A stretch of 64,000 nt of DNA from Brevibacillus laterosporus. GTDB taxonomy: Bacteria; Bacillota; Bacilli; Brevibacillales; Brevibacillaceae. A program made the position numbers and the translations under genes. The notes under the pieces were generated by a model. It had not been told where the DNA came from. It ran no database searches and saw only the letters and a list, made by a program, of their open reading frames with translations. Shown piece after piece: positions 54,862-63,927 of the stretch. Each line of letters begins with the position of its first letter. Within the stretch, counting starts at the first letter, position 1. Location: the NCBI GenBank assembly GCA_007833815.1, contig CP033464.1:4768001-4832000 (forward strand), written 5' to 3'.

Positions 54862-54878
54862 TTAATACCAGGTACTAA
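54862..54878. promoter_or_regulatory. FapR operator
   Basis: TTAATACCAGGTACTAA, which on the transcribed strand reads TTAGTACCTGGTATTAA, the 17-bp FapR consensus. It lies just downstream of the -10 box of the fapR promoter, over the likely transcription start, as in B. subtilis. Confidence 0.88.
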
Positions 54879-54881
54879 ATT

Positions 54882-54910
54882 AGTATACGGGAGGGAGGCT
54901 GTTTTTACAA
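54882..54910 (-). promoter_or_regulatory. SigA promoter for the fapR-plsX-fab operon
   Basis: On the minus strand TTGTAA (54905-54910), 17-bp spacer, TATACT (54882-54887). The FapR operator follows immediately. Confidence 0.75.
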
Positions 54911-54960
54911 CCCTATTCATAAAAAATAACCTAATCCGTTAAAAACTCTCGCTTGAACAG

Positions 54961-54990
54961 AAAAAAAGCAAGGTGATTATCTCACCTTGC
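54961..54990 (-). terminator. Terminator after rpmF
   Basis: GCAAGGTGA (54968-54976) and TCACCTTGC (54982-54990), perfect 9-bp arms, with a minus-strand T-run (54961-54967). It insulates ylbN-rpmF from fapR. Confidence 0.85.
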
Positions 54991-54997
54991 CTCTCAC

Positions 54998-55168
54998 TTA
55001 TTGAACTACTTTCTTACCTTTGTAAGTTCCGCAGCTTGCGCATATGCGGTGAGCTAGCTTGTGTTCGCCGCAGTTATCGCATTTAACCATACCTGGAATC
55101 TCTAATTTGAAGTGCGTACGACGCAATCTTTTACGAGTCTTGGAAGTTCTACGTTGAGGTACTGCCAT
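54998..55168 (-). CDS. rpmF: 50S ribosomal protein L32
   Basis: 56 residues: [20 protein letters not shown] at the start, then a Cys4 zinc site, CDNC and CASC (Cys30, Cys33, Cys43, Cys46). L32 lies on the 50S surface. AGGAGG stands 8 nt or so before the ATG. It follows ylbN as in most bacteria. The 193-bp gap between them holds no gene I can see. Confidence 0.97.
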   Translation of the reverse strand: MAVPQRRTSKTRKRLRRTHFKLEIPGMVKCDNCGEHKLAHRICASCGTYKGKKVVQ

Positions 55169-55361
55169 CTTCCTTACACCTCCTTCGAAGTCAAAATGTC
55201 TGAAGGTTCCCCATATAGAAACTCATGGCATCAAGCCATAAGTGAAATGGTTATCTGTGGAACCGATGTATGTGGGTTAGTACCAATTCACAGGAATCGA
55301 CCAACCCGTTCAAAAATGAAGCAATCCATCCAAAGAGAAGAGCTTCATCTTGAAAACAAGC

Positions 55362-55880
55362 CTATTCTTCTGCTTGAATGAAGAATTTCTTTAAAGCTTC
55401 TAAACGCGGATCAATACGTTCTGTGGAACAATTGCATGACTGTTCATTACGGTTAATTCCGCAACTCGAGCACAGTCCCTCACAATCCTTGGAGCACAGT
55501 GGAAACGCTGAAATCGACAACAGGAAGTTTTCTTCCAGGAACGGGTCCAACTCGATCTCTTCGCCAGTCACCTGATGAATATCGCTATCCTCATCCATTA
55601 CGATATCGGATGTATTCGGCGCAAAGGTTTCAGAAAAAGGAATCGAAAACTGTTCTGTGTACGGCGTCAAGCAACGTGCACAAACGAACTTAGCCTCTGC
55701 TTGTATTTCTCCCTTGATATAGATTAAGCCACCGAGCTCCTGAGCCTCTCCCGTAACGCTTACGGTCGATAAATCTCGGATCTCTTGATGACGCTTCTTT
55801 AAATCCTGGGAATCCAAGTTTGTTTGAAAAGGAAGTGGGTCTCCTTTTCTGTGGTGCAATTCTATTAGTTTTATATTCAT
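55362..55880 (-). CDS. ylbN: YlbN/YceD (DUF177) family protein
   Basis: 172 residues. YceD-type proteins pair with rpmF throughout bacteria and are linked to 23S rRNA levels; the mechanism is unclear. Two Cys pairs, ARCLTPYTE and the C-terminal CSKDCEGLCSSCGINRNEQS, suggest a zinc site. The start is MNIKLIELHHRKGDPLPFQT. A consensus SigA promoter precedes it. Confidence 0.92.
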   Translation of the reverse strand: MNIKLIELHHRKGDPLPFQTNLDSQDLKKRHQEIRDLSTVSVTGEAQELGGLIYIKGEIQAEAKFVCARCLTPYTEQFSIPFSETFAPNTSDIVMDEDSDIHQVTGEEIELDPFLEENFLLSISAFPLCSKDCEGLCSSCGINRNEQSCNCSTERIDPRLEALKKFFIQAEE

Positions 55881-55907
55881 GTTATCACCTCATGCACAAC
55901 AAAGATG

Positions 55908-55936
55908 ATTATAGCTTTTGCCTACATCTTTGTCAA
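55908..55936 (-). promoter_or_regulatory. Consensus SigA promoter for ylbN-rpmF
   Basis: On the minus strand TTGACA (55931-55936), 17-bp spacer, TATAAT (55908-55913): both boxes match the consensus exactly. Strong expression fits a ribosomal-protein unit. Confidence 0.88.
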
Positions 55937-55946
55937 CCTATTTTCC

Positions 55947-55974
55947 TTGACACCTTATTGGCTACAAATAGAGT
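55947..55974 (+). promoter_or_regulatory. Promoter for tmcAL
   Basis: TTGACA (55947-55952), 16-bp spacer, TAGAGT (55969-55974). It is divergent from the ylbN promoter, with only 10 bp between the two -35 boxes. Confidence 0.5.
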
Positions 55975-56047
55975 TTGCCAGAACAATTGAACTTTACTAC
56001 ACTACCAGTACAGATAGGTTCTGGTAGAAAGGATGTAATTTTTACAA

Positions 56048-57277
56048 ATGAAAACAGTGGGCCTTATAGTAGAATACAACCCTTTGCATAACGGACACAA
56101 GCTTCATTTTACTTTAGCCAAAAAAAAGACAGGTGCAGATGCCTGTGTTGCCGTCATGAGCGGCAATTTTTTACAACGGGGTGAGCCTGCCATTGTCTCA
56201 AAATGGGCGCGAACCGAAATGGCTCTACAAGTAGGTGTTGATCTTGTGATTGAACTCCCCACTCTCTTTGCCACCTCAAACGCTGAGATGTTTGCCCATG
56301 GCGCTGTCTCTTTGTTAGATCGTATCGGAATAGTTGATACGTTATGCTTTGGTAGTGAAAGTGGAGACATTAGTTGGATGCATCAAGCGGCACAGATACT
56401 CGCGCATGAGACGCCCGCTTTTTCTCATTTACTAAAAACAGGTCTACGTGAAGGTCTTCCTTATCCCAAGGCATACGCTGAGGCAGCTCACACGTACCTC
56501 GCTGATCATGGCATCCACGGCGCAATCCTCGATCAGCCAAATAATATTCTTGGTTTTAACTATCTCCTATCACTGGCTAGATTAAACAGCAAAATTGTAC
56601 CTGCCACCATTCAACGCCAAAAAGCAGGCTATCATCAAGAAACAATTACAGATGAGCAGATAGCAAGTGCTACAGCATTACGAAAGTTACTGACGCAACA
56701 AAATGTAGCGACAGTCGCCTCCTACGTACCTAAAACTACCATAGATGTGTTACATCGCGAATGGATATTAGGACTTGGCCCTATCACTTGGGAAGATTTC
56801 GCTCATCCCTTATTTCATCGTCTTTTGCAGCTTACTCCTGAAAAACTTGCCATGTATCATGAAATAGAAGAAGGCATGGAGTACCGTCTACTTGAATCTG
56901 CTAGGCGATCCAAAACGGTGGCAGATATAGTCACCTCCGCTAAAAGTAAGCGATATACTCAAAACCGCATTCAACGTATGCTACTTAATCTGTTACTCGA
57001 TGTGAAAAAAGAACAGATATCTGCTTCCAGCCTTCGCCAAGGCGCACCATACGCCCGCGTGCTTGGATTTAGTCAGAAAGGAAGAGTATTGCTACAGCAA
57101 GCCAAACAAAAAAGCACAATCCCCCTCTACACAAACGTGCGAGATGGATTGCACCCTATGCTTGATATTGATATCCGCTCGAATGCTTTATATCGGTTGG
57201 TACGTTCCTCTTGCATGGAGCAGCCCTTTTTAGAAGAATATCGACGGATTCCCTTGCAAATCACACCTGAGCAGTAG
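56048..57277 (+). CDS. tmcAL: TmcAL (YlbM) tRNA(Met) cytidine acetate ligase
   Basis: 409 residues. TmcAL activates acetate with ATP and acetylates the wobble C34 of elongator tRNA-Met. The nucleotidyltransferase motif GLIVEYNPLHNGHKLHFTLA (HxGH-like) is at the start; GNFLQRGEPAIVSKWARTEM and QPNNILGFNYLLSL follow. It is convergent with ylbL. In Bacillus ylbM, ylbL, ylbK and ylbJ are neighbours. Confidence 0.94.
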   Translation: MKTVGLIVEYNPLHNGHKLHFTLAKKKTGADACVAVMSGNFLQRGEPAIVSKWARTEMALQVGVDLVIELPTLFATSNAEMFAHGAVSLLDRIGIVDTLCFGSESGDISWMHQAAQILAHETPAFSHLLKTGLREGLPYPKAYAEAAHTYLADHGIHGAILDQPNNILGFNYLLSLARLNSKIVPATIQRQKAGYHQETITDEQIASATALRKLLTQQNVATVASYVPKTTIDVLHREWILGLGPITWEDFAHPLFHRLLQLTPEKLAMYHEIEEGMEYRLLESARRSKTVADIVTSAKSKRYTQNRIQRMLLNLLLDVKKEQISASSLRQGAPYARVLGFSQKGRVLLQQAKQKSTIPLYTNVRDGLHPMLDIDIRSNALYRLVRSSCMEQPFLEEYRRIPLQITPEQ

Positions 57278-57278
57278 C

Positions 57279-57300
57279 AGGGAACCTTACTCTGTTCCCT
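57279..57300 (+). terminator. Terminator between tmcAL and ylbL
   Basis: AGGGAAC (57279-57285) and GTTCCCT (57294-57300) stem with TTTGGTTTT after it, overlapping the 3' end of ylbL. Serves the plus-strand gene; the T-run is short. Confidence 0.5.
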
Positions 57301-58375
57301 TTGGTTTTAAATGCTGTAGGTATTGAAGCGCATCATCTACCGTTTTAACCGGTACAATACGCATAGAAGTGTGGATACGTTTCGCTGTTTCCACGGCTAC
57401 TTCATAGTTTGACTTATCTCCGCTGGTATCGTTGGGCGCAAAGAATATCTCTGCTCCTGCGGCATCGGCGGCGATAATCTTATGATTAATGCCCCCAATC
57501 CGTCCTACCGTACCATCCGAATTCATTTCACCCGTTCCAGCAATACGATAGCCACGAGTTATATCGATTTCTGGTCGCAATTGATTATAAATTTCCAATG
57601 TGAACATTAAGCCCGCTGATGGTCCACCTATGTTATTAGCAGCAATGGTGATTTTTTTATCAAACAAAATACGCTTCTGGTCCTGTGGTGTAATACCAAA
57701 TCCAGCTCGATGTGACTTAGCTCCATTATTTTCGGGTAATTGAGCTAGAACCAGCTCTGCTTTTTTCTCCTGTCCATCCCGCTTAAATTGCAATGTGATA
57801 GCATCTCCCGCCTTCTTTCCCTCTAATAAAAGGAATAAGTCGTTCGTGGTTTTCACGGGCTTGTTATTTAGCGAAGTAATAACATCGCCTACCTTCAACA
57901 CGTTTTTAGCTGGGTAGCCATCCATAACAGACAGGATTAAGACTCCTTGATCTTCCATCTTTACAGGATAACCTGCTTTTTTAAGTGCAACCGCTTCTGC
58001 TACCTGTTGCGATCGTTGCATGACCAACAATTCACGTTTAGCATAGTCTTCATCGCTTTCACCTTGTGCTGTAATAAATTTATCCGAAATGAGATCAACA
58101 TCCTTGGAAAATTGTGCGTATACATACCATAAAGGTGTGGCGCGGGACATACGTACAGTAGTCAACATAAATGTGCCCTTCTCATCTTTCACACCACCCT
58201 CCACTGTAATTATGGGTGCAAGCTCCTTCGCTGTGCCAGCGCGCTGAACGTAATAAGGCAAAGGTATGTAGGTACTAATAATCATAAGTGCCATGATCGC
58301 CATAGCTACAAGGACGGCTACATTACGTTTATTGGTTGGTCTTAAACGCTCGTTCGATTGGTGTTCGTTCTGCAT
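57287..58375 (-). CDS. ylbL: YlbL PDZ-domain Lon-like (S16) serine protease
   Basis: 362 residues. An N-terminal membrane anchor (about 18-40, NVAVLVAMAIMALMIISTYI), a PDZ domain (about 145-220, VLKVGDVITSLNNKPVKTTN) and an S16 Lon catalytic domain. The active Ser is in NNIGGPSAGLMFTLEIYNQL and the Lys in FAPNDTSGDKSNYEVAVETA. B. subtilis YlbL degrades the cell-division inhibitor YneA after DNA damage; the same role is inferred here. The start at 58375 has GGAGG 6 nt upstream and lies 47 bp inside ylbK. Confidence 0.94.
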   Translation of the reverse strand: MQNEHQSNERLRPTNKRNVAVLVAMAIMALMIISTYIPLPYYVQRAGTAKELAPIITVEGGVKDEKGTFMLTTVRMSRATPLWYVYAQFSKDVDLISDKFITAQGESDEDYAKRELLVMQRSQQVAEAVALKKAGYPVKMEDQGVLILSVMDGYPAKNVLKVGDVITSLNNKPVKTTNDLFLLLEGKKAGDAITLQFKRDGQEKKAELVLAQLPENNGAKSHRAGFGITPQDQKRILFDKKITIAANNIGGPSAGLMFTLEIYNQLRPEIDITRGYRIAGTGEMNSDGTVGRIGGINHKIIAADAAGAEIFFAPNDTSGDKSNYEVAVETAKRIHTSMRIVPVKTVDDALQYLQHLKPKGTE

Positions 58376-59165
58376 TTGCTTCCTCCCAATTCTCTATCAT
58401 CTCTTTAATTTGATCGACATACATTTGAGCCGCTATCTCTCCTAATTCCACAATAGAAGCTATTTGCGTAAACGACAAGCTACCTATATGACCTACTTCT
58501 GGACGAATGACCAAATCTGCGGATAACATCCGATGGCGCAGAATCTCCCGCTCCATCACATCAATCGTTTGAGCAATCACATCAAAGATTGTTGACACCT
58601 TCATTTTGGTGTCAAAATTGGCTACGTCAATTGCCAAGACAAGATCAGCACCCATCTCTCTCGTAACCGTTATTGGTACCCGATCAATAACACCACCATC
58701 AACCAACAACCTGCCATTTACCCGCTCCGGCACAAAAATTCCTGGAATGGCAATACTGGAACGAACTGCGGTATCCACTGGCCCCTCCGTAAAAACAACC
58801 CGCTCTCCCGTCTCTATGTCAGTAGCAACGATAGCCAAAGGGATTTGTAGTTCCTCAATATTTTTGCCATGAGTCAATAAGCGGATGATTTCTTTAATTT
58901 TTTGACCCGCTACTAATCCCATATGAGGGACAACCAGATCCAACCAGTGCTTGCGCTTTAGATTTATCGCCAGCTTTTCCATCATGTCTGGTTTGATTCC
59001 ATTCGCATAAAAGGCTGCTACCATGCTACCCATGCTACTTCCGGCTATATAATCAATAGGAATATTATGCTCTTCAAACACCTTTAGAATGCCAATATGA
59101 GCAAAACCACGTGCACCTCCAGAACCCAGCGCCAAACCAACGGTTGGTCGTTTCTTTTCTGTCAT
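58329..59165 (-). CDS. ylbK: YlbK patatin-like phospholipase
   Basis: 278 residues. GLALGSGGARGFAHIGILKV is the oxyanion-hole motif, GSSMGSMVAAFYANG has the catalytic Ser (GxSxG), and DGGVIDRVPI the catalytic Asp. Such enzymes hydrolyse acyl esters; the substrate is not known. No signal peptide, so it acts in the cytoplasm or at the inner face of the membrane. It overlaps ylbL by 47 bp, unusual for two complete genes. Confidence 0.93.
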   Translation of the reverse strand: MTEKKRPTVGLALGSGGARGFAHIGILKVFEEHNIPIDYIAGSSMGSMVAAFYANGIKPDMMEKLAINLKRKHWLDLVVPHMGLVAGQKIKEIIRLLTHGKNIEELQIPLAIVATDIETGERVVFTEGPVDTAVRSSIAIPGIFVPERVNGRLLVDGGVIDRVPITVTREMGADLVLAIDVANFDTKMKVSTIFDVIAQTIDVMEREILRHRMLSADLVIRPEVGHIGSLSFTQIASIVELGEIAAQMYVDQIKEMIENWEEANAERTPIERAFKTNQ

Positions 59166-59298
59166 GAAAAAACGCCTCCTCCCCTCATCTTATGAAAACA
59201 GCCCACTCCTCCATTCATTTTTTACCTATTAGAGATGATGAATAGTTTGTACCTCTCCAACGTAGACATGTACTAACGCTTACATCTGGGAGGGTTCT

Positions 59299-60516
59299 AT
59301 GTCGCATCGTTCTCCTTATCTCACAATTAGCTTGGCGATTTTATCGCTCCTTTTGGTTTTCGTGCTTATTATTAATCCGGAACCTTCCTTTCAGGCTGCT
59401 GTTCGCGGATTAAACATCTGGTGGGAAGTTGTCTTTCCTGCTCTTCTTCCTTTCATATTTGTATCGGAAGTTTTGATGGGAGTTGGAGTTGTTCATTTTA
59501 TCGGGGTATTGCTGGAGCCTCTGATGCGACCTCTGTTTAATGTGCCTGGTACGGGAGGTTTCGTGCTGACAATGGGGTTCTCTTCTGGCTACCCAGTCGC
59601 AGCCAATCTAACCACTCGATTACGGGAACGTGGCAACATTACAAAAGTAGAAGGGGAACGGCTCGTTACCTTTGCTACCACAGGAGATCCACTGTTTGTG
59701 ATCGGAGCTGTAGCTGTTGGTTTTTTTAACAGTGAACAACTTGGCTATGTGATTGCCTTTACCCATTATGGCTCCGCTATCCTGCTTGGCATACTATACC
59801 GCCTCTACAGCCCATCTGCATCCATCACAGGCACCTATGAAAAATCGCAACATACCTTACTATACCGAGCCTTGCAAGCCATGCATCGCGCTCGCATAAG
59901 GGACAATCGTCCATTTGGCAAGCTAATGGGCGATGCTGTGCAGTCCGCTTTGCAAACCTTGATGGTAGTCGGCGGTTTTATCATCATGTTCTCCGTCTTA
60001 CTTCAAATGATGCAGACCGTTGGCATCACCAACTTCCTAAACCGAGTACTATCTCTAGCCTTGGGTCCCGTTGGCTTTACAGATGAGATGGGGGAAGCTG
60101 GATTGGCGGGTCTGTTTGAAGTAACGATGGGTGCCCAAAATACGAGCGAAATTCAAGATATCTCCATGATGACCAAAGCAGCTATTACCGCTGCCATCAT
60201 ATCCTGGGGAGGACTCAGCGTCCACGCGCAAGTTGCAAGCATTTTAAGTAAGACGGATATTAGCGTGAAGCCCTATCTCATTGGTCGAGCCATACATGCT
60301 GCTTTGGCTGCTACTTTAACCATTGTTTTTTGGAAACCGTTGACCATACTCACCCAAAATGTAAATACCAGTATCCCGGCATTTTTACCGAGCGAGCATT
60401 TGCTACAAGCTAAGTCATGGTGGTTGATTTTTTCACAAATGAGCACCATTGCAGCTGGTATTGCTATCGTATTATTTCTGATTTGTTTCTTGCTACACAA
60501 GTTATTCAAGCATTGA
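59299..60516 (+). CDS. ylbJ: YlbJ sporulation membrane protein
   Basis: 405 residues with about eight membrane segments, beginning LTISLAILSLLLVFVLIINP. It contains gate-like nucleoside-recognition folds (GTGGFVLTMGFSSGYPVAAN and GLAGLFEVTMGAQNTSEI). YlbJ is under SigE control in B. subtilis and needed for a normal spore cortex. GGAGG precedes ATG. I saw no clear SigE promoter in the 133-bp gap. Confidence 0.92.
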   Translation: MSHRSPYLTISLAILSLLLVFVLIINPEPSFQAAVRGLNIWWEVVFPALLPFIFVSEVLMGVGVVHFIGVLLEPLMRPLFNVPGTGGFVLTMGFSSGYPVAANLTTRLRERGNITKVEGERLVTFATTGDPLFVIGAVAVGFFNSEQLGYVIAFTHYGSAILLGILYRLYSPSASITGTYEKSQHTLLYRALQAMHRARIRDNRPFGKLMGDAVQSALQTLMVVGGFIIMFSVLLQMMQTVGITNFLNRVLSLALGPVGFTDEMGEAGLAGLFEVTMGAQNTSEIQDISMMTKAAITAAIISWGGLSVHAQVASILSKTDISVKPYLIGRAIHAALAATLTIVFWKPLTILTQNVNTSIPAFLPSEHLLQAKSWWLIFSQMSTIAAGIAIVLFLICFLLHKLFKH

Positions 60517-60546
60517 TCGTACCAACCATACGCACAAAAACAAAGG

Positions 60547-60579
60547 AAGGGTAAGAACCCCCATGTGTTCCTTACCCTT
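60547..60579. terminator. Bidirectional terminator between ylbJ and coaD
   Basis: AAGGGTAAG (60547-60555) and CTTACCCTT (60571-60579) with an inner GAAC/GTTC stem. The two genes converge here. Confidence 0.7.
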
Positions 60580-60614
60580 TAATGTCTTGAACATAAACTT
60601 GTGCACAAGGCATC

Positions 60615-61680
<1,066 letters not shown>

Positions 61681-62112
61681 TTTCTCTTCACCTGACTTGT
61701 ATACATATCCGTTGCCACAAATTTTTCGTGGGACAGTAGTTTTCATACTACCATATAGGAAGGAAAAACGTAAAATTTTGATTGTTGCTGATAAAAAAAT
61801 AGAAAAGAATGTATAAGTTACCATTTGACTGGCAAAAATGTGATACAAGCGATGCTCCGGTGTCGCCGACAACCGCGGAGAAGACTTACGTTTCCCCATA
61901 AGCTCTTCCTCCGGTTTCTCCTCTCCCATAATTGAAGTCAGTTCAGTTGACACCTCATGTAGATAGGAGCATGGTGGTGGCAAGTTTCCCGCGCGGAAAC
62001 AGCTTGAATGACTGCCTCACTCTTCATTAGAAGCTGTGAGGTATTTTTTTGTCCAAAACAGGGATATTAGTAACAATTCCCCATCCATAAAGGATAAAAG
62101 GAGAGAAACAAC
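61681..62112. other. 432-bp region upstream of rsmD and of the small ORF/ku unit
   Basis: The minus strand stays open in the rsmD frame through about 300 bp, giving a basic stretch and a hydrophobic one (VTYTFFSIFLSATIKILRFS), with no ribosome site or homology. The plus strand holds palindromic blocks (TGTCGCCGACA near 61860, GTTTCC/GGAAAC at 61984-62000) leading into a terminator. A weak minus promoter (TTTACG, 18 bp, TAGTAT at 61745-61750) could serve rsmD. No plus promoter is clear. Confidence 0.4.
61974..62050 (+). promoter_or_regulatory. Attenuator-like leader with terminator ahead of the small ORF and ku
   Basis: CCTCAC (62015-62020) pairs with GTGAGG (62036-62041), around an inner CTTC/GAAG stem, followed by a T-run (62044-62050): a good plus-strand intrinsic terminator with no plus-strand gene for 1.5 kb before it. 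GTGGTGGCA (61974-61982) can pair with TGCCTCAC (62013-62020) instead, which would block the terminator. GTTTCC/GGAAAC (61984-62000) stands between. This is the layout of a transcription attenuator; ligand and class unknown. Confidence 0.5.
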
Positions 62113-62256
62113 ATGGGAGCAAAAAATCCATCGGAACGTAAATTGAAAGCTTCTAAAGCACAATCGCAAGCGGATCGCACTGGCGTTGGCATAGAACATG
62201 CCCGTGATATGCAATCCGAAGCAGATCATGCTAACGTAAAAAAGCATAATCAATAA
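62113..62256 (+). CDS. Small hydrophilic protein of unknown function (47 aa)
   Basis: 47 residues, starting MGAKNPSERKLKASKAQSQA and rich in Lys, Ala, Gln, Asp and His, with no hydrophobic segment or Cys. GGAG lies about 9 nt before the ATG, in good context. Composition resembles small spore-core proteins, and ku follows on the same strand; in B. subtilis ku is a forespore gene, so a spore role is possible (inference). An 8-bp hairpin ACTTTTGG/CCAAAAGT (62258-62278) follows the stop. Confidence 0.65.
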   Translation: MGAKNPSERKLKASKAQSQADRTGVGIEHARDMQSEADHANVKKHNQ

Positions 62257-62296
62257 TACTTTTGGACGTCCCAAAAGTTACATGCCAACACATCTT

Positions 62297-62334
62297 GCCT
62301 CCTTGTGGATACTACTTATAAGGAGGCGTTTTTT
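62297..62334 (+). promoter_or_regulatory. Hairpin hiding the ku ribosome-binding site
   Basis: GCCTCCTT (62297-62304) is perfectly complementary to AAGGAGGC (62320-62327), which contains the ku Shine-Dalgarno, and six Ts follow just before the ATG at 62335. When folded it blocks ribosome binding and also resembles a terminator. Confidence 0.65.
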
Positions 62335-63312
62335 ATGCACACCGTTTGGAAAGGTTCCATTAGTTTTGGCTTAGTGAACATCCCAGTTCGTATGTTTACA
62401 GCAACAGAAGACCGCGACATCCGTTTTCGTCAACTGCATAAAGAGTGCCACACTCCTATCCGTTATTCCAAGCTTTGCCCAACATGTGACCGAGAAGTAG
62501 CTTCAGACGAAATCATAAAAGGATACGAATATGAAAAAGGCAATTTCGTTATGATCCAAGATGAAGATTTAGAAAAAATTGCACCAGAAACAAAGCGTGC
62601 TATTGAAATTGTCGATTTTGTTCAATTGTCAGAGATTGACCCGATTTACTTTGATAAGAGCTACTATCTCTCCCCACAGGAAACTGGAGAAAAAGCTTAT
62701 TCCTTACTACGAGTGGCTCTACAACAGACAGGTAAAATTGCTATTGCCAGAATCACTCTGCGTAATAAAGAAAGCTTGGCCGTATTACGGATCTATGAAA
62801 ATGGCATGGTGTTGGAAACGATTTTTTACCCAGATGAGGTGCGCTCTCTCTCACAAGTACCAGCTCTTCCTCAAGCTGATGCTACGTTAGTTGAAAGTGA
62901 GTTGGCCATGGCCATTCAATTGGTCGAGGGCATGTCGCGCCCCTTCCATCCTGAACAATACCAAGATACGTATCGACAGCATTTACAAGAACTTATTCAA
63001 AAAAAGCTGGAAGGCAAAGAAGTAGCAACCGCTCCCTCCGCCCCACGCGCCAATGTCATTGATCTTATGCAGGCGTTAAAAGAAAGCTTGGCTCAAACAG
63101 GAACGCCTCAAGCTCCAGCTGGTAAGGAAACAGAGAGGGACCGGGATGTTGTGGAACGTTATCCTGAACCAAAGCCTATCGGCGAGAAAGCAACCAGGAA
63201 AGGAAAAGCACCTGTAATCACGGAGGAAACAAGCACACTCTCTCCTGTATCAAGCTCTACTACCGTGACCAAAGCGTTACGACGTAAAAAAACACAGAAA
63301 CCAAAATCCTGA
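62335..63312 (+). CDS. ku: Ku non-homologous end-joining protein
   Basis: 325 residues from the ATG at 62335 (MHTVWKGSISFGLVNIPVRM); a GTG ten codons upstream lies in the hairpin loop. Bacterial Ku binds DNA ends and recruits LigD. The core (residues 1-250) has CHTPIRYSKLCPTCDREVAS with a CxxC, GYEYEKGNFVMIQDEDLEKI and FHPEQYQDTYRQHLQELIQK. A Lys/Arg/Thr-rich tail from about 265 (ATRKGKAPVITEE and beyond) is typical of DNA-bridging tails. No ligD is in the window. Ku helps repair breaks in germinating spores of B. subtilis. Confidence 0.95.
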   Translation: MHTVWKGSISFGLVNIPVRMFTATEDRDIRFRQLHKECHTPIRYSKLCPTCDREVASDEIIKGYEYEKGNFVMIQDEDLEKIAPETKRAIEIVDFVQLSEIDPIYFDKSYYLSPQETGEKAYSLLRVALQQTGKIAIARITLRNKESLAVLRIYENGMVLETIFYPDEVRSLSQVPALPQADATLVESELAMAIQLVEGMSRPFHPEQYQDTYRQHLQELIQKKLEGKEVATAPSAPRANVIDLMQALKESLAQTGTPQAPAGKETERDRDVVERYPEPKPIGEKATRKGKAPVITEETSTLSPVSSSTTVTKALRRKKTQKPKS

Positions 63313-63324
63313 CCAATAGCTAAA

Positions 63325-63372
63325 AAGCTGAGGCTTAGCTGTTTGCTCTCAGCTTCTTAGTCTTTTTTCTTC
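63325..63372 (+). terminator. Terminator between ku and the peroxidase gene
   Basis: AAGCTGAG (63325-63332) and CTCAGCTT (63348-63355) stem, T-rich after it (63358-63368) and A-rich before it. Serves both converging genes. Confidence 0.65.
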
Positions 63373-63381
63373 CTATTGCTT

Positions 63382-63927
63382 CTATAATAAATTCTGAATA
63401 GGAATCTCCATATCCATTGGCTCTACTGGAGACTCATAGCGACCCACTACATTTCCCTCTCGATCAACTAAAAACTTGGTAAAATTCCATTTTATAGAGT
63501 TATCCAGCAATGTCTCAGGAAATTTTTCTTGCAAAAACATATGTAAAAGACGACCAGATGATTGTGATTCGTCAAAACCAGCAAACGGAATTTCTTGGCA
63601 TAAATAACGGAACAATGGGTTCGCATTCGTTCCCTTTACATCTGTTTTCGCGAAAACAGGGAACTTCACCCCATAATTTAGCTGACAAAACTGAGCAATC
63701 TGCTTGTTATTTCCTGGTTCTTGTTGCTCAAACTGATTGCAGGGAAATCCTAGAATTTCTAAACCTTGCTCTTGATAACGCTCATACAACTTTTGTAAAT
63801 CTGTAAATTGAGGAGTAAAGCCACATTTGCTAGCTGTATTCACAATGAGTAAAACCTTACCTTTATAGCGTCCTAATGATACTGTTTCCTCATTCATCGT
63901 TTGTACTGAAAAATCAAGCACGTTCAT
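63382..63927 (-). CDS. bsaA: Glutathione peroxidase family thiol peroxidase
   Basis: 181 residues from the ATG at 63927; the frame opens 8 codons earlier. A thioredoxin-fold peroxidase with Cys35 in [12 protein letters not shown] in place of selenocysteine, Gln and [13 protein letters not shown], and Trp in [20 protein letters not shown]. Bacillus BsaA-type enzymes mostly use thioredoxin or bacillithiol, since these bacteria lack glutathione (family knowledge). Reduces peroxides. It ends 26 bp from the ku terminator. Confidence 0.93.
   Translation of the reverse strand: MNVLDFSVQTMNEETVSLGRYKGKVLLIVNTASKCGFTPQFTDLQKLYERYQEQGLEILGFPCNQFEQQEPGNNKQIAQFCQLNYGVKFPVFAKTDVKGTNANPLFRYLCQEIPFAGFDESQSSGRLLHMFLQEKFPETLLDNSIKWNFTKFLVDREGNVVGRYESPVEPMDMEIPIQNLL

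Noticed and set aside
55277-55284. TTAGTACC, half of a FapR site, near rpmF
   Set aside because: The second half does not match the 17-bp operator, so it is probably chance.
61681-61983. N-terminal extension of RsmD by 101 residues
   Set aside because: The family starts at MRVISGEHRG; the extra part includes a hydrophobic stretch foreign to a methyltransferase and lacks a ribosome site.
61920-62050. T-box leader before the small ORF and ku
   Set aside because: GGTGGTGGCAAG is not the T-box TGGNACCGCG, and no aminoacyl-tRNA or amino acid gene follows.
62017-62274. 85-residue minus-strand membrane-like ORF
   Set aside because: Antisense to the small ORF, no ribosome site; its hydrophobicity reflects reversed Lys/Ala-rich codons.
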